DNA of 42,163 nt from Thiotrichales bacterium (GTDB lineage: Bacteria > Pseudomonadota > Gammaproteobacteria > Francisellales > CACEW01). The notes under the pieces are model-generated. The model had not been told where the DNA came from, ran no database searches, and saw only the letters and a program-made list of their open reading frames with translations. The translations under genes were made by a program, and so were the position numbers. Within the stretch, counting starts at the first letter, position 1; each line of letters opens with the position of its first letter. Below are positions 8,489 to 16,206 of the stretch, piece by piece. The stretch is taken from the NCBI GenBank assembly GCA_947476405.1, contig CANJQG010000013.1, positions 1 to 42,163 on the forward strand, written 5' to 3'.

Positions 8489-8553
8489 CACTTTTCCTGA
8501 AATATATGAAGGTCTTATTTTAAACCATTAACCCCCAAAATGGAATAGCGGTT

Positions 8554-10395
8554 TCAAGAAAAAACAAAGGCCCAAAGCAAGGCTATTACGCCCAAGCCCA
8601 TCAAACTGAGGCTCACAGGGGATCCAACCAAAAACTGCAAAGCCTGGCCTTGTGGATTCAATGCAATCGGAACCGCCAAAATGACATCCATCAAAGAGGC
8701 GCCGGTGACCAGACCACAGGCCAAAAGCACTTTTGCATTTTTGAGGCCGCATAAACTCAATACTGCACCGATGATTAAAGGCGTTGAACTAGACAAAGGC
8801 AAATACATGCCGATGCCAATTGCAATTAATGAAAATTCTATTTTAAAGCGTTTTAAAATCAAAGCCTGAATCGCAGCGACGATTAAAACGACCCCTGCAC
8901 CGAGGGCCAATAGTTTAAGAGGAATCGCACCCTTAAAAATCGTCCCTGTCAACGCAGCAATAATCGCGGCAGGCGGTGCTGCAAGGGAGTCTGCGGGATT
9001 CATCAAGGGCCTTGGCATATGACCTGCAATGCCATAAGCGGCATACAAAACCTGCATCACCGCAGGGACAATTAAACTGGCAATCAACGCACCAAAAATC
9101 AACATCACTTGCTGTTTTCGCGGACTCGCCCCAATGACCTGACCGACCTTTAAATCCTGCATGGTGTCATTCGCAATACAGGCGATCTGCATCATGACAC
9201 TGGCGATAATAATCGTCATGGCCTCACCCATCAAATTTGTCGTTGCGTTGCTTTTTAAACCCAAAATGAGATGCACTAACAGCCCGGTTAAAATTAAAAC
9301 GGCAATCAGGATTGAAGAACCTGGGCTTGCAGAAACCCCCACCAATCCAGAAAAATAACCTGCAACAATCGCCACAACAAACCCAATCAGCAAAATAAAG
9401 AGCAAACTTGCCATCACCCCCGTCGGCGTTAAAACAAAAAGATGATTCAAAAGCAGTGCCAGAAGTAAAAAACAGGCAATCAAACCAAAGCGAATGGTTT
9501 TTTGAGAAAGATCCTGCTCATGCAAAGGCAGATTCTGGGTCAAATGTAAATTCCCCAAAGTATGGGCGAGATTTTGATACAGCGGCTTCAGGAGGCGCAG
9601 CAAGGTCAAAACAGCAGCACACAGCATCCCTCCGACACCGACATAACGCATGCTCATTCCATAATGCGCATTAAAAAAATCAGCTGCTTGACCAGAAAAA
9701 ACAGCACCATGACTCAATCCAGGCAAAACAATCCAGTCAGCCAAAATCGCACCGAATAAAATCGACAACCCCACTCGCGCACCCACGATATAGCCTGCCC
9801 CGATCAAAGCGGGTGACAATCCCAGTCCAAAGCTCAATAAACTCGCGCCCACCCAGGAAAAGTGTGCCCCCCCCACAAACATCAACCCCGTCGACTGACA
9901 AAACTCAACGAAAGCAGCGGATAATGCGCCAAAAATCATTGATTTAAATCCAAGCGCCTGCTTTTCTTTTAATTTTAAAACTGCACTAATCGCTTGCGCT
10001 TCAGGAAAAGGCAAGCTAGGATCCTCCAATAAAGGCCGTCGAATCAAGGCTGAAAAAAGCACCCCCATCACCCCACCAATAAATGCGATTGCAGCGGTAT
10101 CAATATAATTAAATGAATGCACAAAGCCAATAATAATAAGCGCTGGAAGCGTATAACCAATCCCGCCTGCAATCGCTTCACCACTCGAGGCAGCTGTTTG
10201 CACTAAATTATGCTCATAGATTGTACTTTCTTTAAAAAAACGCATGATGCCCATCGACAAAATTGCAGCAGGAATCGACGCCGCCGTCAGCAATCCCACC
10301 TTCAAAGCCAAATAGGTATTCGAAACCGCCAACAATAAAGTTAAAATAATCGAGACAATGACCACTTTTAAAGTCAAATCAACTTGTTTTTTCAT
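8554..10395 (-). CDS. OPT-family oligopeptide transporter
   Basis: 613 residues, almost entirely hydrophobic with about 14-16 predicted membrane helices. The N-terminal LLLAVSNTYLALKVGLLTAA and the segments EHNLVQTAASSGEAIAGGIG and FPEAQAISAVLK are characteristic of the oligopeptide transporter (OPT) superfamily of bacterial YS-like/peptide symporters. These carriers import small peptides or metal chelates; the substrate here is unknown. Its ATG overlaps the trpR stop by 4 bases (ATGA), so it should be translated from the same message and be repressed when tryptophan is plentiful. This suggests a role in bringing in tryptophan-containing peptides, an inference from regulation only. Confidence 0.9.
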   Translation of the reverse strand: MKKQVDLTLKVVIVSIILTLLLAVSNTYLALKVGLLTAASIPAAILSMGIMRFFKESTIYEHNLVQTAASSGEAIAGGIGYTLPALIIIGFVHSFNYIDTAAIAFIGGVMGVLFSALIRRPLLEDPSLPFPEAQAISAVLKLKEKQALGFKSMIFGALSAAFVEFCQSTGLMFVGGAHFSWVGASLLSFGLGLSPALIGAGYIVGARVGLSILFGAILADWIVLPGLSHGAVFSGQAADFFNAHYGMSMRYVGVGGMLCAAVLTLLRLLKPLYQNLAHTLGNLHLTQNLPLHEQDLSQKTIRFGLIACFLLLALLLNHLFVLTPTGVMASLLFILLIGFVVAIVAGYFSGLVGVSASPGSSILIAVLILTGLLVHLILGLKSNATTNLMGEAMTIIIASVMMQIACIANDTMQDLKVGQVIGASPRKQQVMLIFGALIASLIVPAVMQVLYAAYGIAGHMPRPLMNPADSLAAPPAAIIAALTGTIFKGAIPLKLLALGAGVVLIVAAIQALILKRFKIEFSLIAIGIGMYLPLSSSTPLIIGAVLSLCGLKNAKVLLACGLVTGASLMDVILAVPIALNPQGQALQFLVGSPVSLSLMGLGVIALLWAFVFS

Positions 10396-10676
10396 TTTAT
10401 TTCCTGAGCATGCTCTTCTAAAAAAATGCGCAATTCGGGTGAAATTTGCTTTAATGCATTGGAGCCTCGCGTGATTTTAGCAATGCTCATGCTCAAATTT
10501 TTCGCCATTTCACGCTGCGTCAGCTTTTGATCCAACAGAGCCTGAGTTAGAACCAAACGCTTAAAGATCGCCTCTAATTCCGCAGGCGTAAATAAAAATG
10601 CAAACCATTCCTGCAACAAGCCAAGTTTTTCAGCCCCTGCACAAAGTTTGGCAAAATCAGAGTGTCGCGCTGACAT
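10392..10676 (-). CDS. trpR: Trp operon repressor
   Basis: 94 residues from ATG 10676. The helix-turn-helix region LTQREMAKNLSMSIAKITRGSNALK and the tail SPELRIFLEE closely match E. coli TrpR, including the ITRGSN motif of the recognition helix. The repressor is active when bound to tryptophan. The chosen start has GGAG 7 bases upstream; an upstream in-frame ATG at 10715 lies inside the predicted operator and ahead of the expected transcription start, so it is rejected. No trp biosynthetic genes are nearby. The gene is coupled to the OPT transporter downstream. Confidence 0.93.
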   Translation of the reverse strand: MSARHSDFAKLCAGAEKLGLLQEWFAFLFTPAELEAIFKRLVLTQALLDQKLTQREMAKNLSMSIAKITRGSNALKQISPELRIFLEEHAQEIK

Positions 10677-10700
10677 GATATCGCTCCATTTTATTTTTTT

Positions 10701-10718
10701 GTAATGATATACCATTAC
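10701..10718. promoter_or_regulatory. Probable TrpR operator (autoregulatory palindrome)
   Basis: GTAATGATATACCATTAC is an 18-base palindrome broken only at one central pair. Its length, its GTA...TAC ends and its position resemble known TrpR operators (for example GTACTAGTTAACTAGTAC in enteric bacteria), though the core differs. It overlaps the -10 box of the trpR promoter, where a bound repressor would block RNA polymerase. Confidence 0.6.
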
Positions 10719-10732
10719 AAGCCAAACTGCAA
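10704..10732 (-). promoter_or_regulatory. Promoter of the trpR-OPT operon
   Basis: On the minus strand TTGCAG (10727-10732) precedes TATCAT (10704-10709) with an ideal 17-base spacer. The -10 box lies within the palindrome at 10701-10718. Transcription would begin near 10697, leaving a leader of about 20 bases before the trpR ATG at 10676. Confidence 0.6.
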
Positions 10733-10871
10733 GCTTAAGCAGAGCTAAAAAAAAAACCTTACCTGTTCATTTTTATTAAATTGGCTAGAGATAGCATTTC
10801 ATATTGCTATTGTGATGCAAATCCAGGATCAGCTGCCTCCGGTGATCAATATCACGCCTTTGCTTTCAGCT

Positions 10872-11951
10872 TCAGTGCATTTCATTAAGCCATGCCTTGA
10901 CATATTTTACATCCTTAAAGTCCGCCAGATCTGCCTTAATCTGTACAATTCTATGCTTCAATTCATTCCGCGCCTGCAGAATGGATGTTATCGCAAACTG
11001 CGGTGAAAAATGGGCTGGATTATGCAGACGGCCTCTGACGCTAAAACCACTGCACAGGACTGTAATTTCCTGATCTAGCTCAGCCAGCTGCTCCTCCAAA
11101 ACATGATTATAATGCTTAAGGCGATCCTCGGCGATTGAGTTAATACTGCTCTGATCAATCTGTTCGACTTCCAGCTGCAGCTCCAAAAGCGACAGGAGAT
11201 CTTTTTTCTTGTAGGCGATATTCACCCGCTGCATCAGTTCATTTTTTCGATTTCGCTCGATGGGGTCTTGTTCTCTATCCGGATGCAGCACTTTTGCCAG
11301 TTTTCTAAAAATCTCGCGAATCGATTGTTTGGCATGCTCTGCCTCCTCTTTTTGTTTAGCCTCTCTCGCCAGGATTTTTGCTGTTTTTTTGCGAGGTTGA
11401 CCGCCATAGTTAAAATCAGAATCATCCATTCCTGCGCTGATTTTTTCATGCAGCTTTGCAAAAACATCCTCGGCAGAATTCAAGTCAACATCTTCATCAG
11501 CACCGATGCCATAAAACGCCTCCATCATTGCCTTCATGTAGGCCTCATCTTCCTCCACTTCAGTATCATAATCGCTTTGACTGTATTTATTGTAAATTTC
11601 CTTCAGCTCGTCCATATCTTCTCTATCGATTAAGGCCGCTGCCATCTCTTGAATCTCTGTCGCCAATTTCTTTTTCTGAGGCTTGGTCAGGGGGTATTCA
11701 TCGTAGGCCCTATCCAATACTTTCACAATTTCAGCCCGATGGGCATTATATTTTACAAGCAATGGCGCTACTTCAGCCTGATACTGTTGCTGATATTTGG
11801 GAATCGTAGCCTGCCACTCTTCAAGCTGTTTGCGCTTTTCATTAATCTTTTTGAGAAGCGTATTAAACTTTTTTTGACCCTTGGATAGTTTTACATTCAT
11901 GGGTTGTTCAATGGCTTGAAGGCCTGTGGTTTCAAAAAACTGCATTTGCAT
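10872..11951 (-). CDS. J-domain protein of unknown role
   Basis: 359 residues, strongly charged. Residues 22-120 look helical and coiled-coil-like (KGQKKFNTLLKKINEKRKQL); residues 125-185 are acidic (EVEEDEAYMKAMMEAFYG). Residues 190-262 form a J-domain-like segment, AKQSIREIFRKLAKVLHPDR, with the diagnostic HPD at 223-225 and a following helix (QRVNIAYKKKDLLSLLELQL). The C-terminal part, 263-359, is again helical. J-domains stimulate Hsp70 ATPase activity; here the domain is internal rather than N-terminal, and there is no zinc-finger or Gly/Phe region as in DnaJ. No chaperone gene is adjacent. The start lacks a clear ribosome binding site, and ATGs at 11945 and 11900 are alternatives. Partner and function unknown. 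Confidence 0.75.
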   Translation of the reverse strand: MQMQFFETTGLQAIEQPMNVKLSKGQKKFNTLLKKINEKRKQLEEWQATIPKYQQQYQAEVAPLLVKYNAHRAEIVKVLDRAYDEYPLTKPQKKKLATEIQEMAAALIDREDMDELKEIYNKYSQSDYDTEVEEDEAYMKAMMEAFYGIGADEDVDLNSAEDVFAKLHEKISAGMDDSDFNYGGQPRKKTAKILAREAKQKEEAEHAKQSIREIFRKLAKVLHPDREQDPIERNRKNELMQRVNIAYKKKDLLSLLELQLEVEQIDQSSINSIAEDRLKHYNHVLEEQLAELDQEITVLCSGFSVRGRLHNPAHFSPQFAITSILQARNELKHRIVQIKADLADFKDVKYVKAWLNEMH

Positions 11952-12085
11952 GAGGGGCCATTCCCAATTGACTCTCTAAAAACGGCATTTTATCACCTTA
12001 AACCAGGCAAGGTATACAGCGTCAATCTAGCATCCGTCCTTGATTCAGAGCTTGCCCAAATGCAACTTCATTATTAATCTATGGA

Positions 12086-12748
12086 TCAATGAACATAAAA
12101 GGCAATCAAGCCCTGAATGCCTTTCCAAACGATCGTCAATCCAATACATAAGGTAATAAAAGAAGATAGCTTCATAATCACAATCCGGCCATTATCTGTC
12201 AGGCGTTTCATCAGATAACCTGCAAAATGATAGGCCAAATAAACCGTCAAGGCGGAAAAAAAAACACCTACGATCAAACCTCCGTAATTAATAATGCGGG
12301 TGATTTTATCAGGAAGCCCCCCGGCACCTGCACCCAATGTAATCGCTGTGGCAATCGAGCCTGGGCCTGCACTCATAGGGAGAGTCAAAGGAAAAAATGC
12401 TGCTGCAAAAGCCGTTTTTTCATCACTCATAATTTCAGTGGGGCCTGAATTAGCCCTGACGCCTGTATTCATAATCATCCAACCCCGAGTCGCAACAACT
12501 GCACCTCCTGCTAATTGTACAATTGGGACTTGAATACCAAATAACTTCAAAACATAGGTCCCTAAAATCAAAACACCGGTCAATAAGAAAAAAGCATTGA
12601 GGGCAATTTTACGCGCTAAACGTGCTTTAACTTTTTGATCCAATGGAAAAGTAATTGAATGAAATAATAGTGACGCGCCTAATGGGTTTAAAACGGGAAA
12701 CAATGCCGCATAAGAAATCAAAATTGCATAAATAAAGCTATTAATCAT
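12086..12748 (-). CDS. MarC-family integral membrane protein
   Basis: 220 residues with about six hydrophobic segments. The opening YAILISYAALFPVLNPLGAS and the middle block AFFPLTLPMSAGPGSIATAI are hallmarks of the MarC/UPF0056 family; some relatives (SnatA) transport small neutral amino acids, while E. coli MarC has no settled function. GGGAG lies 5-6 bases before the ATG. It is transcribed away from sdhE and stands apart from the J-domain gene by 134 bases in which nothing else was recognised. A transport function is inferred from family only. Confidence 0.9.
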   Translation of the reverse strand: MINSFIYAILISYAALFPVLNPLGASLLFHSITFPLDQKVKARLARKIALNAFFLLTGVLILGTYVLKLFGIQVPIVQLAGGAVVATRGWMIMNTGVRANSGPTEIMSDEKTAFAAAFFPLTLPMSAGPGSIATAITLGAGAGGLPDKITRIINYGGLIVGVFFSALTVYLAYHFAGYLMKRLTDNGRIVIMKLSSFITLCIGLTIVWKGIQGLIAFYVH

Positions 12749-12813
12749 TTCATCTCCCTTTATTCTGTGTTACTATTGTACACATTCTTCACTCAAAATA
12801 CAGCACTCATCTT

Positions 12814-13044
12814 ATGGATAATCGCATTAAATGGGCTTGTCGACGCGGCATGCTTGAGCTAGATTTAATTCTAGAGGCTTATTTAGAAAAAAGATACCCC
12901 TCTGCGCCTCCTGCTGAAAAAGAATTATTTGTCCACTTTTTAACAGAAAGCGATCAGGATATCTTTGATTGGTTATTTAAAAAAAATCGCCCAGAAAACC
13001 CTGAATCTCAAAAGATGATTGATATCCTCCTATGCAACGACTAA
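12814..13044 (+). CDS. sdhE: FAD assembly factor SdhE
   Basis: 76 residues. The motif RIKWACRRGMLELDLIL contains the conserved RGxxE, which binds and helps attach FAD to succinate dehydrogenase (SdhA) and fumarate reductase; the length and the C-terminal FDWLF helix fit the YgfY/SdhE family. It overlaps the following small membrane-protein gene by 13 bases, as sdhE often does with ygfX in gammaproteobacteria. The ribosome binding site is weak. Confidence 0.93.
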   Translation: MDNRIKWACRRGMLELDLILEAYLEKRYPSAPPAEKELFVHFLTESDQDIFDWLFKKNRPENPESQKMIDILLCND

Positions 13045-13307
13045 GCCTATTTTTGGGATTAGAAATGGTTTTGGCAATGACCGCCCTTTATTTAAGCGCC
13101 CTGCCCTGGCTACTTAAAATCGCCAGTTGTATTGCAATTGTGCTCTTTAGTCGCATTCCCTGCATTCCAAAACTTTCAAGTAAAACAGTGATCAGCTCCT
13201 GGGGGATTTTTTATCAAGGTATTGCTTATTTTCCACATCAGTTTAAATCAAAATCAGAATATCATGATTTTTTACTGCAATTGAAATTTTTTAAAGAAGC
13301 CCCTTGA
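13032..13307 (+). CDS. Small membrane protein, possibly YgfX/CptA-like
   Basis: 91 residues. Two hydrophobic stretches near the N-terminus (LGLEMVLAMTALYLSALPW and LLKIASCIAIVLFSRIPCI) suggest a membrane hairpin with a cytoplasmic tail. Position directly after and overlapping sdhE is that of ygfX (cptA), whose product is a small two-helix membrane protein, but sequence similarity is too slight to be sure. It converges on parB, overlapping its 3' end by 17 bases. Gene reality is supported by context; function is not established. Confidence 0.6.
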   Translation: MQRLSLFLGLEMVLAMTALYLSALPWLLKIASCIAIVLFSRIPCIPKLSSKTVISSWGIFYQGIAYFPHQFKSKSEYHDFLLQLKFFKEAP

Positions 13308-14172
13308 GCTGCTTAAGAATGGTTTGATCAATATCAAATTCTTGTGGGTTGCGCTTTCCTTCTAAAAACAAACGCAAACGACCCTCCTGATATTCAGCTT
13401 TCAAAACACGTGGCAATTCAGCCAAGACTTTAGTGGCACGGGTTTGCCGAAGCAAATCACGATGGCTGCCTTGAAAATCATGATGCTTTAATTTGAGAAC
13501 AACACTTTCAAATAAGGCATGATCTTCTTTCGCCAGTTTACGCAATTCATGTAAAGTGCGCAGATCTTGAACCAAGCCCTCATCGACTAAGGTCTTGATT
13601 TCAAAGGGGGCATCCAGCAAGCCTAAACGCATGGAAATCCAAGCAGGATCGCGACCGAGTTCTTTCGCAATTTCCTTTTTAGAAAGGCCCATATTTTGAA
13701 CCAATTTATCCAGAGCAGCTGCTTCTTCAAAAGGGGAGACCTGCTCGCGCTGATCATTCTCCAGCAACTGCAAAACCAAGGTATGTGCGTCTTCTTGATC
13801 CCTGACAATACACGGCAGCGTAGTGAGGCCTGCAATCTTAGCCGCTTGATAACGACGCTCCCCAACAATAATTTGATAACGACCTGAGGTGTTTTTGGGA
13901 TGGACTAAAATAGGCTGTAAAATTCCCTGTTCTTGAATGCTGGCTGCCAAGATATCGATATTTTTAAAGGTTTTTCGAGGCTGATCGGGATCCGGAATAA
14001 TTAAACTGACAGGTAGGTCAAATAAATGACCTGATGCAGCGGCTACATCATTTAAGGCTTGAAGCTTTAAAGCAAGAAGATGGTCTTTTTTTTCTTGCGA
14101 GATCTGCTCTAGAGTTGCGCTGAGCTGACTGGAACGCTTGCGATTTTGAAGAGAAATTTTCGCTGCTGTCAT
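13291..14172 (-). CDS. parB: ParB-family partition protein, plasmid-type
   Basis: 293 residues. The N-terminal CTPase/ParB nuclease-like domain shows SLIIPDPDQPRKTF (57-70), GILQPILVHP (83-92) and GERRYQAAKIAGL (104-116); next come ENDQREQVSPFEEAAAL (138-154) and a helix-turn-helix around GLSKKEIAKELGRDPAWIS (162-180). This is the ParB/KorB pattern: DNA clamp loading at a parS site and stimulation of ParA. Its C-terminal part resembles KorB-type plasmid proteins more than the chromosomal Spo0J type. It overlaps parA by 4 bases. No parS-like sequence was recognised close by. Confidence 0.88.
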   Translation of the reverse strand: MTAAKISLQNRKRSSQLSATLEQISQEKKDHLLALKLQALNDVAAASGHLFDLPVSLIIPDPDQPRKTFKNIDILAASIQEQGILQPILVHPKNTSGRYQIIVGERRYQAAKIAGLTTLPCIVRDQEDAHTLVLQLLENDQREQVSPFEEAAALDKLVQNMGLSKKEIAKELGRDPAWISMRLGLLDAPFEIKTLVDEGLVQDLRTLHELRKLAKEDHALFESVVLKLKHHDFQGSHRDLLRQTRATKVLAELPRVLKAEYQEGRLRLFLEGKRNPQEFDIDQTILKQLKGLL

Positions 14173-14798
14173 TTAAGAGCCTCAAAATAAGCCACCACTT
14201 CCCGTGCAAACTTACGCGTCTGAATGTGTGGATCACTTTCTTTTGCATAATCACCAATATATAAGCCCGCTGCTTCTGCCTCAACAAACTTAACGCTCTG
14301 CGGCACAGCCGTATCAAATGCATAACCATCTTCGTACAGAACATTGAGCAAACTACGGGTCATTGCAGTATTTTTAATAATTCGATTAGCAAGAAGTCGA
14401 TAAGGACGCCCTGCCGTAATGGCTAAATCTTTCGCCTCTAGCAATCCCGACAAGTCCATGCCACTCGGTGCTGCAGGAATTATCACTAAATCTGCTAACA
14501 ATGCCGCCTTCAACGCTGCAGTTTGAAAATTAGGGGGGGTATCAATGACCAAAAAATCACAGCGTTTTTTCAATTCTGCAATTTGCTCGCGCGCCTGTTT
14601 TTCATCTACCTGCTGCGCCATATCATTCATGGTGTCACTTTTAATGACCCAAGACCAGGCGTCTGGCTTGTCTTTATCCATATCAGCAATAATGACTTTA
14701 TAACCTAATTCCTTTAAAGCGCCACTTAAATTAACGGCTGTCGTGGTTTTTCCGGAGCCCCCTTTTTGTTGAAGTAATGCAATGGTTTTCGCTGTCAT
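14169..14798 (-). CDS. parA: ParA-family partition ATPase, plasmid-type
   Basis: 209 residues. The deviant Walker A box QKGGSGKTTT (11-20) has both the signature lysine (K12) and the P-loop lysine (K17); IIADMDKDKPDAWSW is the A' segment and FLVIDTPP the Walker B. There is no N-terminal DNA-binding extension, so it belongs with the small ParA/ParF type common on plasmids and genomic islands, not the roughly 260-residue chromosomal Soj. It starts 42 bases after the mpl stop and is coupled to parB. No strong ribosome binding site is seen. Confidence 0.9.
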   Translation of the reverse strand: MTAKTIALLQQKGGSGKTTTAVNLSGALKELGYKVIIADMDKDKPDAWSWVIKSDTMNDMAQQVDEKQAREQIAELKKRCDFLVIDTPPNFQTAALKAALLADLVIIPAAPSGMDLSGLLEAKDLAITAGRPYRLLANRIIKNTAMTRSLLNVLYEDGYAFDTAVPQSVKFVEAEAAGLYIGDYAKESDPHIQTRKFAREVVAYFEALK

Positions 14799-14840
14799 GA
14801 GATCATTTTTTTGAGTAGACTGAGGCTTATTGAAACATGC

Positions 14841-16205
14841 CTATTTTTTTTCGTCAAGGCCAGACTTCAACAGCTTTTCATGAATCCCAGAAAAACTCCC
14901 ATTACTCATTATTAGAACATGATCACCTGCTCCGATATAAGATTTAATTTCACTGACAATTACATCAATATCTCTTGCAATAAAATAGGGGGTTTTAGAA
15001 TTAGAAAAAGCACTTTTAACCGACCAGGCTAAATGAGGAGGTTCATATAAAAATATTTGATCAGCTTCCTGCATCGCATTTTTTAAATCATGCTGAAATT
15101 GCCCCAATTTCATACTATTAGAGCGTGGCTCAAAAACAGCAACAATGCGCTCTGCGCCGACTTTATTTCGCAAAGCTTGAATTGTTTTGGCAATAGCGGT
15201 GGGATGATGGGCAAAATCATCATAGACCGTGACTCCGCGGGTTACACCGCGAATTTCCATACGACGCTTGGGGCTGATAAATTGACTTAAGGCTTCGCAG
15301 GCTATTTTTTCAAGCACCCCCACGTGTTTGGCTGCCGCAATCACAGCCAATGCATTTTCAATATTAAATTCACCCATGATCGCCCAATGCACTTCGCCGA
15401 CTACCTGATTGTGGCAGAAAACTCGAAAGGCGCTGGCATCTGAATGAATCAACGAATAAGTATAGTCACCTTGTTTTCCAAAACTAATTTTAGGCGTCCA
15501 AAGGCCTTTTTCTAAAACCGCATCTAAATTTGCATCGCCTTCATGGGTGACAAGCAATCCTTCTCCAGGAATAGATCGGATTAAATGATGAAATTGTTTT
15601 TGAATCGCCGCTAGATCTTCAAAAATATCCACATGGTCGAGCTCCAGGTTATTGAGAATCAGGGTGCGCGGCCAATAATGGACAAACTTAGAGCGCTTAT
15701 CAAAAAAAGCAGTGTCATATTCATCCGCTTCAATGACAAAAAAATCACTCTTACCGAGGCGAGAGGAAACTCCAAAGTTTTGAGGAATGCCACCAATCAA
15801 AAACCCAGGTTCGTAGCCCGCATAATCAAGAACCCACGCCAACATGCTGCTGGTTGTTGTTTTACCGTGCGTACCTGCCACCGCCAAGACCCATCGTTTT
15901 TTTAAGAGCATTTCTTCTAAAAACTGAGGGCCTGACATAAAAGACAATTGCTGATTGAGAATGGCTTCAATAATCGGCTCGCCACGTTTCATGGTGTTAC
16001 CGATAATAAAAATATCTGGTTTTAAGGCTAATTGATCTAACTCAAATCCTTGGATGATTTCAATCCCTTCAGATTCCAAATAAGTACTCATGGGCGGATA
16101 GATATTTTGATCTGAACCCGTCACTTTAAAGCCCATCTCCCGCGCAATCACAGCCATGGAGCCCATGAAGGTGCCACAAATTCCCAACACATGAATATGC
16201 TTCAT
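14841..16205 (-). CDS. mpl: UDP-MurNAc:tripeptide ligase (murein recycling)
   Basis: 454 residues. Mpl joins the recycled tripeptide L-Ala-gamma-D-Glu-meso-Dap to UDP-MurNAc, returning cell-wall fragments to peptidoglycan synthesis. The N-terminus HIHVLGICGTFMGSMAVIAR is typical of Mpl among Mur ligases; VAGTHGKTTTSSMLAW is the ATP-binding loop, LILNNLELDHVDIF holds the central-domain metal-binding residues, and VYDDFAHHPTAI is the C-terminal conserved block. The ATG at 16205 follows the permease stop by a single base and is preceded by GGGG and AGG; an upstream in-frame start at 16247 would overlap the permease and lies outside the family's N-terminus. Confidence 0.95.
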   Translation of the reverse strand: MKHIHVLGICGTFMGSMAVIAREMGFKVTGSDQNIYPPMSTYLESEGIEIIQGFELDQLALKPDIFIIGNTMKRGEPIIEAILNQQLSFMSGPQFLEEMLLKKRWVLAVAGTHGKTTTSSMLAWVLDYAGYEPGFLIGGIPQNFGVSSRLGKSDFFVIEADEYDTAFFDKRSKFVHYWPRTLILNNLELDHVDIFEDLAAIQKQFHHLIRSIPGEGLLVTHEGDANLDAVLEKGLWTPKISFGKQGDYTYSLIHSDASAFRVFCHNQVVGEVHWAIMGEFNIENALAVIAAAKHVGVLEKIACEALSQFISPKRRMEIRGVTRGVTVYDDFAHHPTAIAKTIQALRNKVGAERIVAVFEPRSNSMKLGQFQHDLKNAMQEADQIFLYEPPHLAWSVKSAFSNSKTPYFIARDIDVIVSEIKSYIGAGDHVLIMSNGSFSGIHEKLLKSGLDEKK

Positions 16206-16206
16206 C

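Noticed and set aside
8489..8553. Glycine riboswitch or other leader RNA before glyA
   Set aside because: The gap is only 65 bases, with no paired aptamer structure.
10838..10865. Inverted repeat GTGAT/ATCAC beyond the J-domain gene as a terminator
   Set aside because: The stem is short and no U-run follows on the relevant strand.
14799..14840. parS site upstream of parA
   Set aside because: Only a TGTTTCA-like half site is present on the minus strand; no full inverted repeat of the parS kind was seen.
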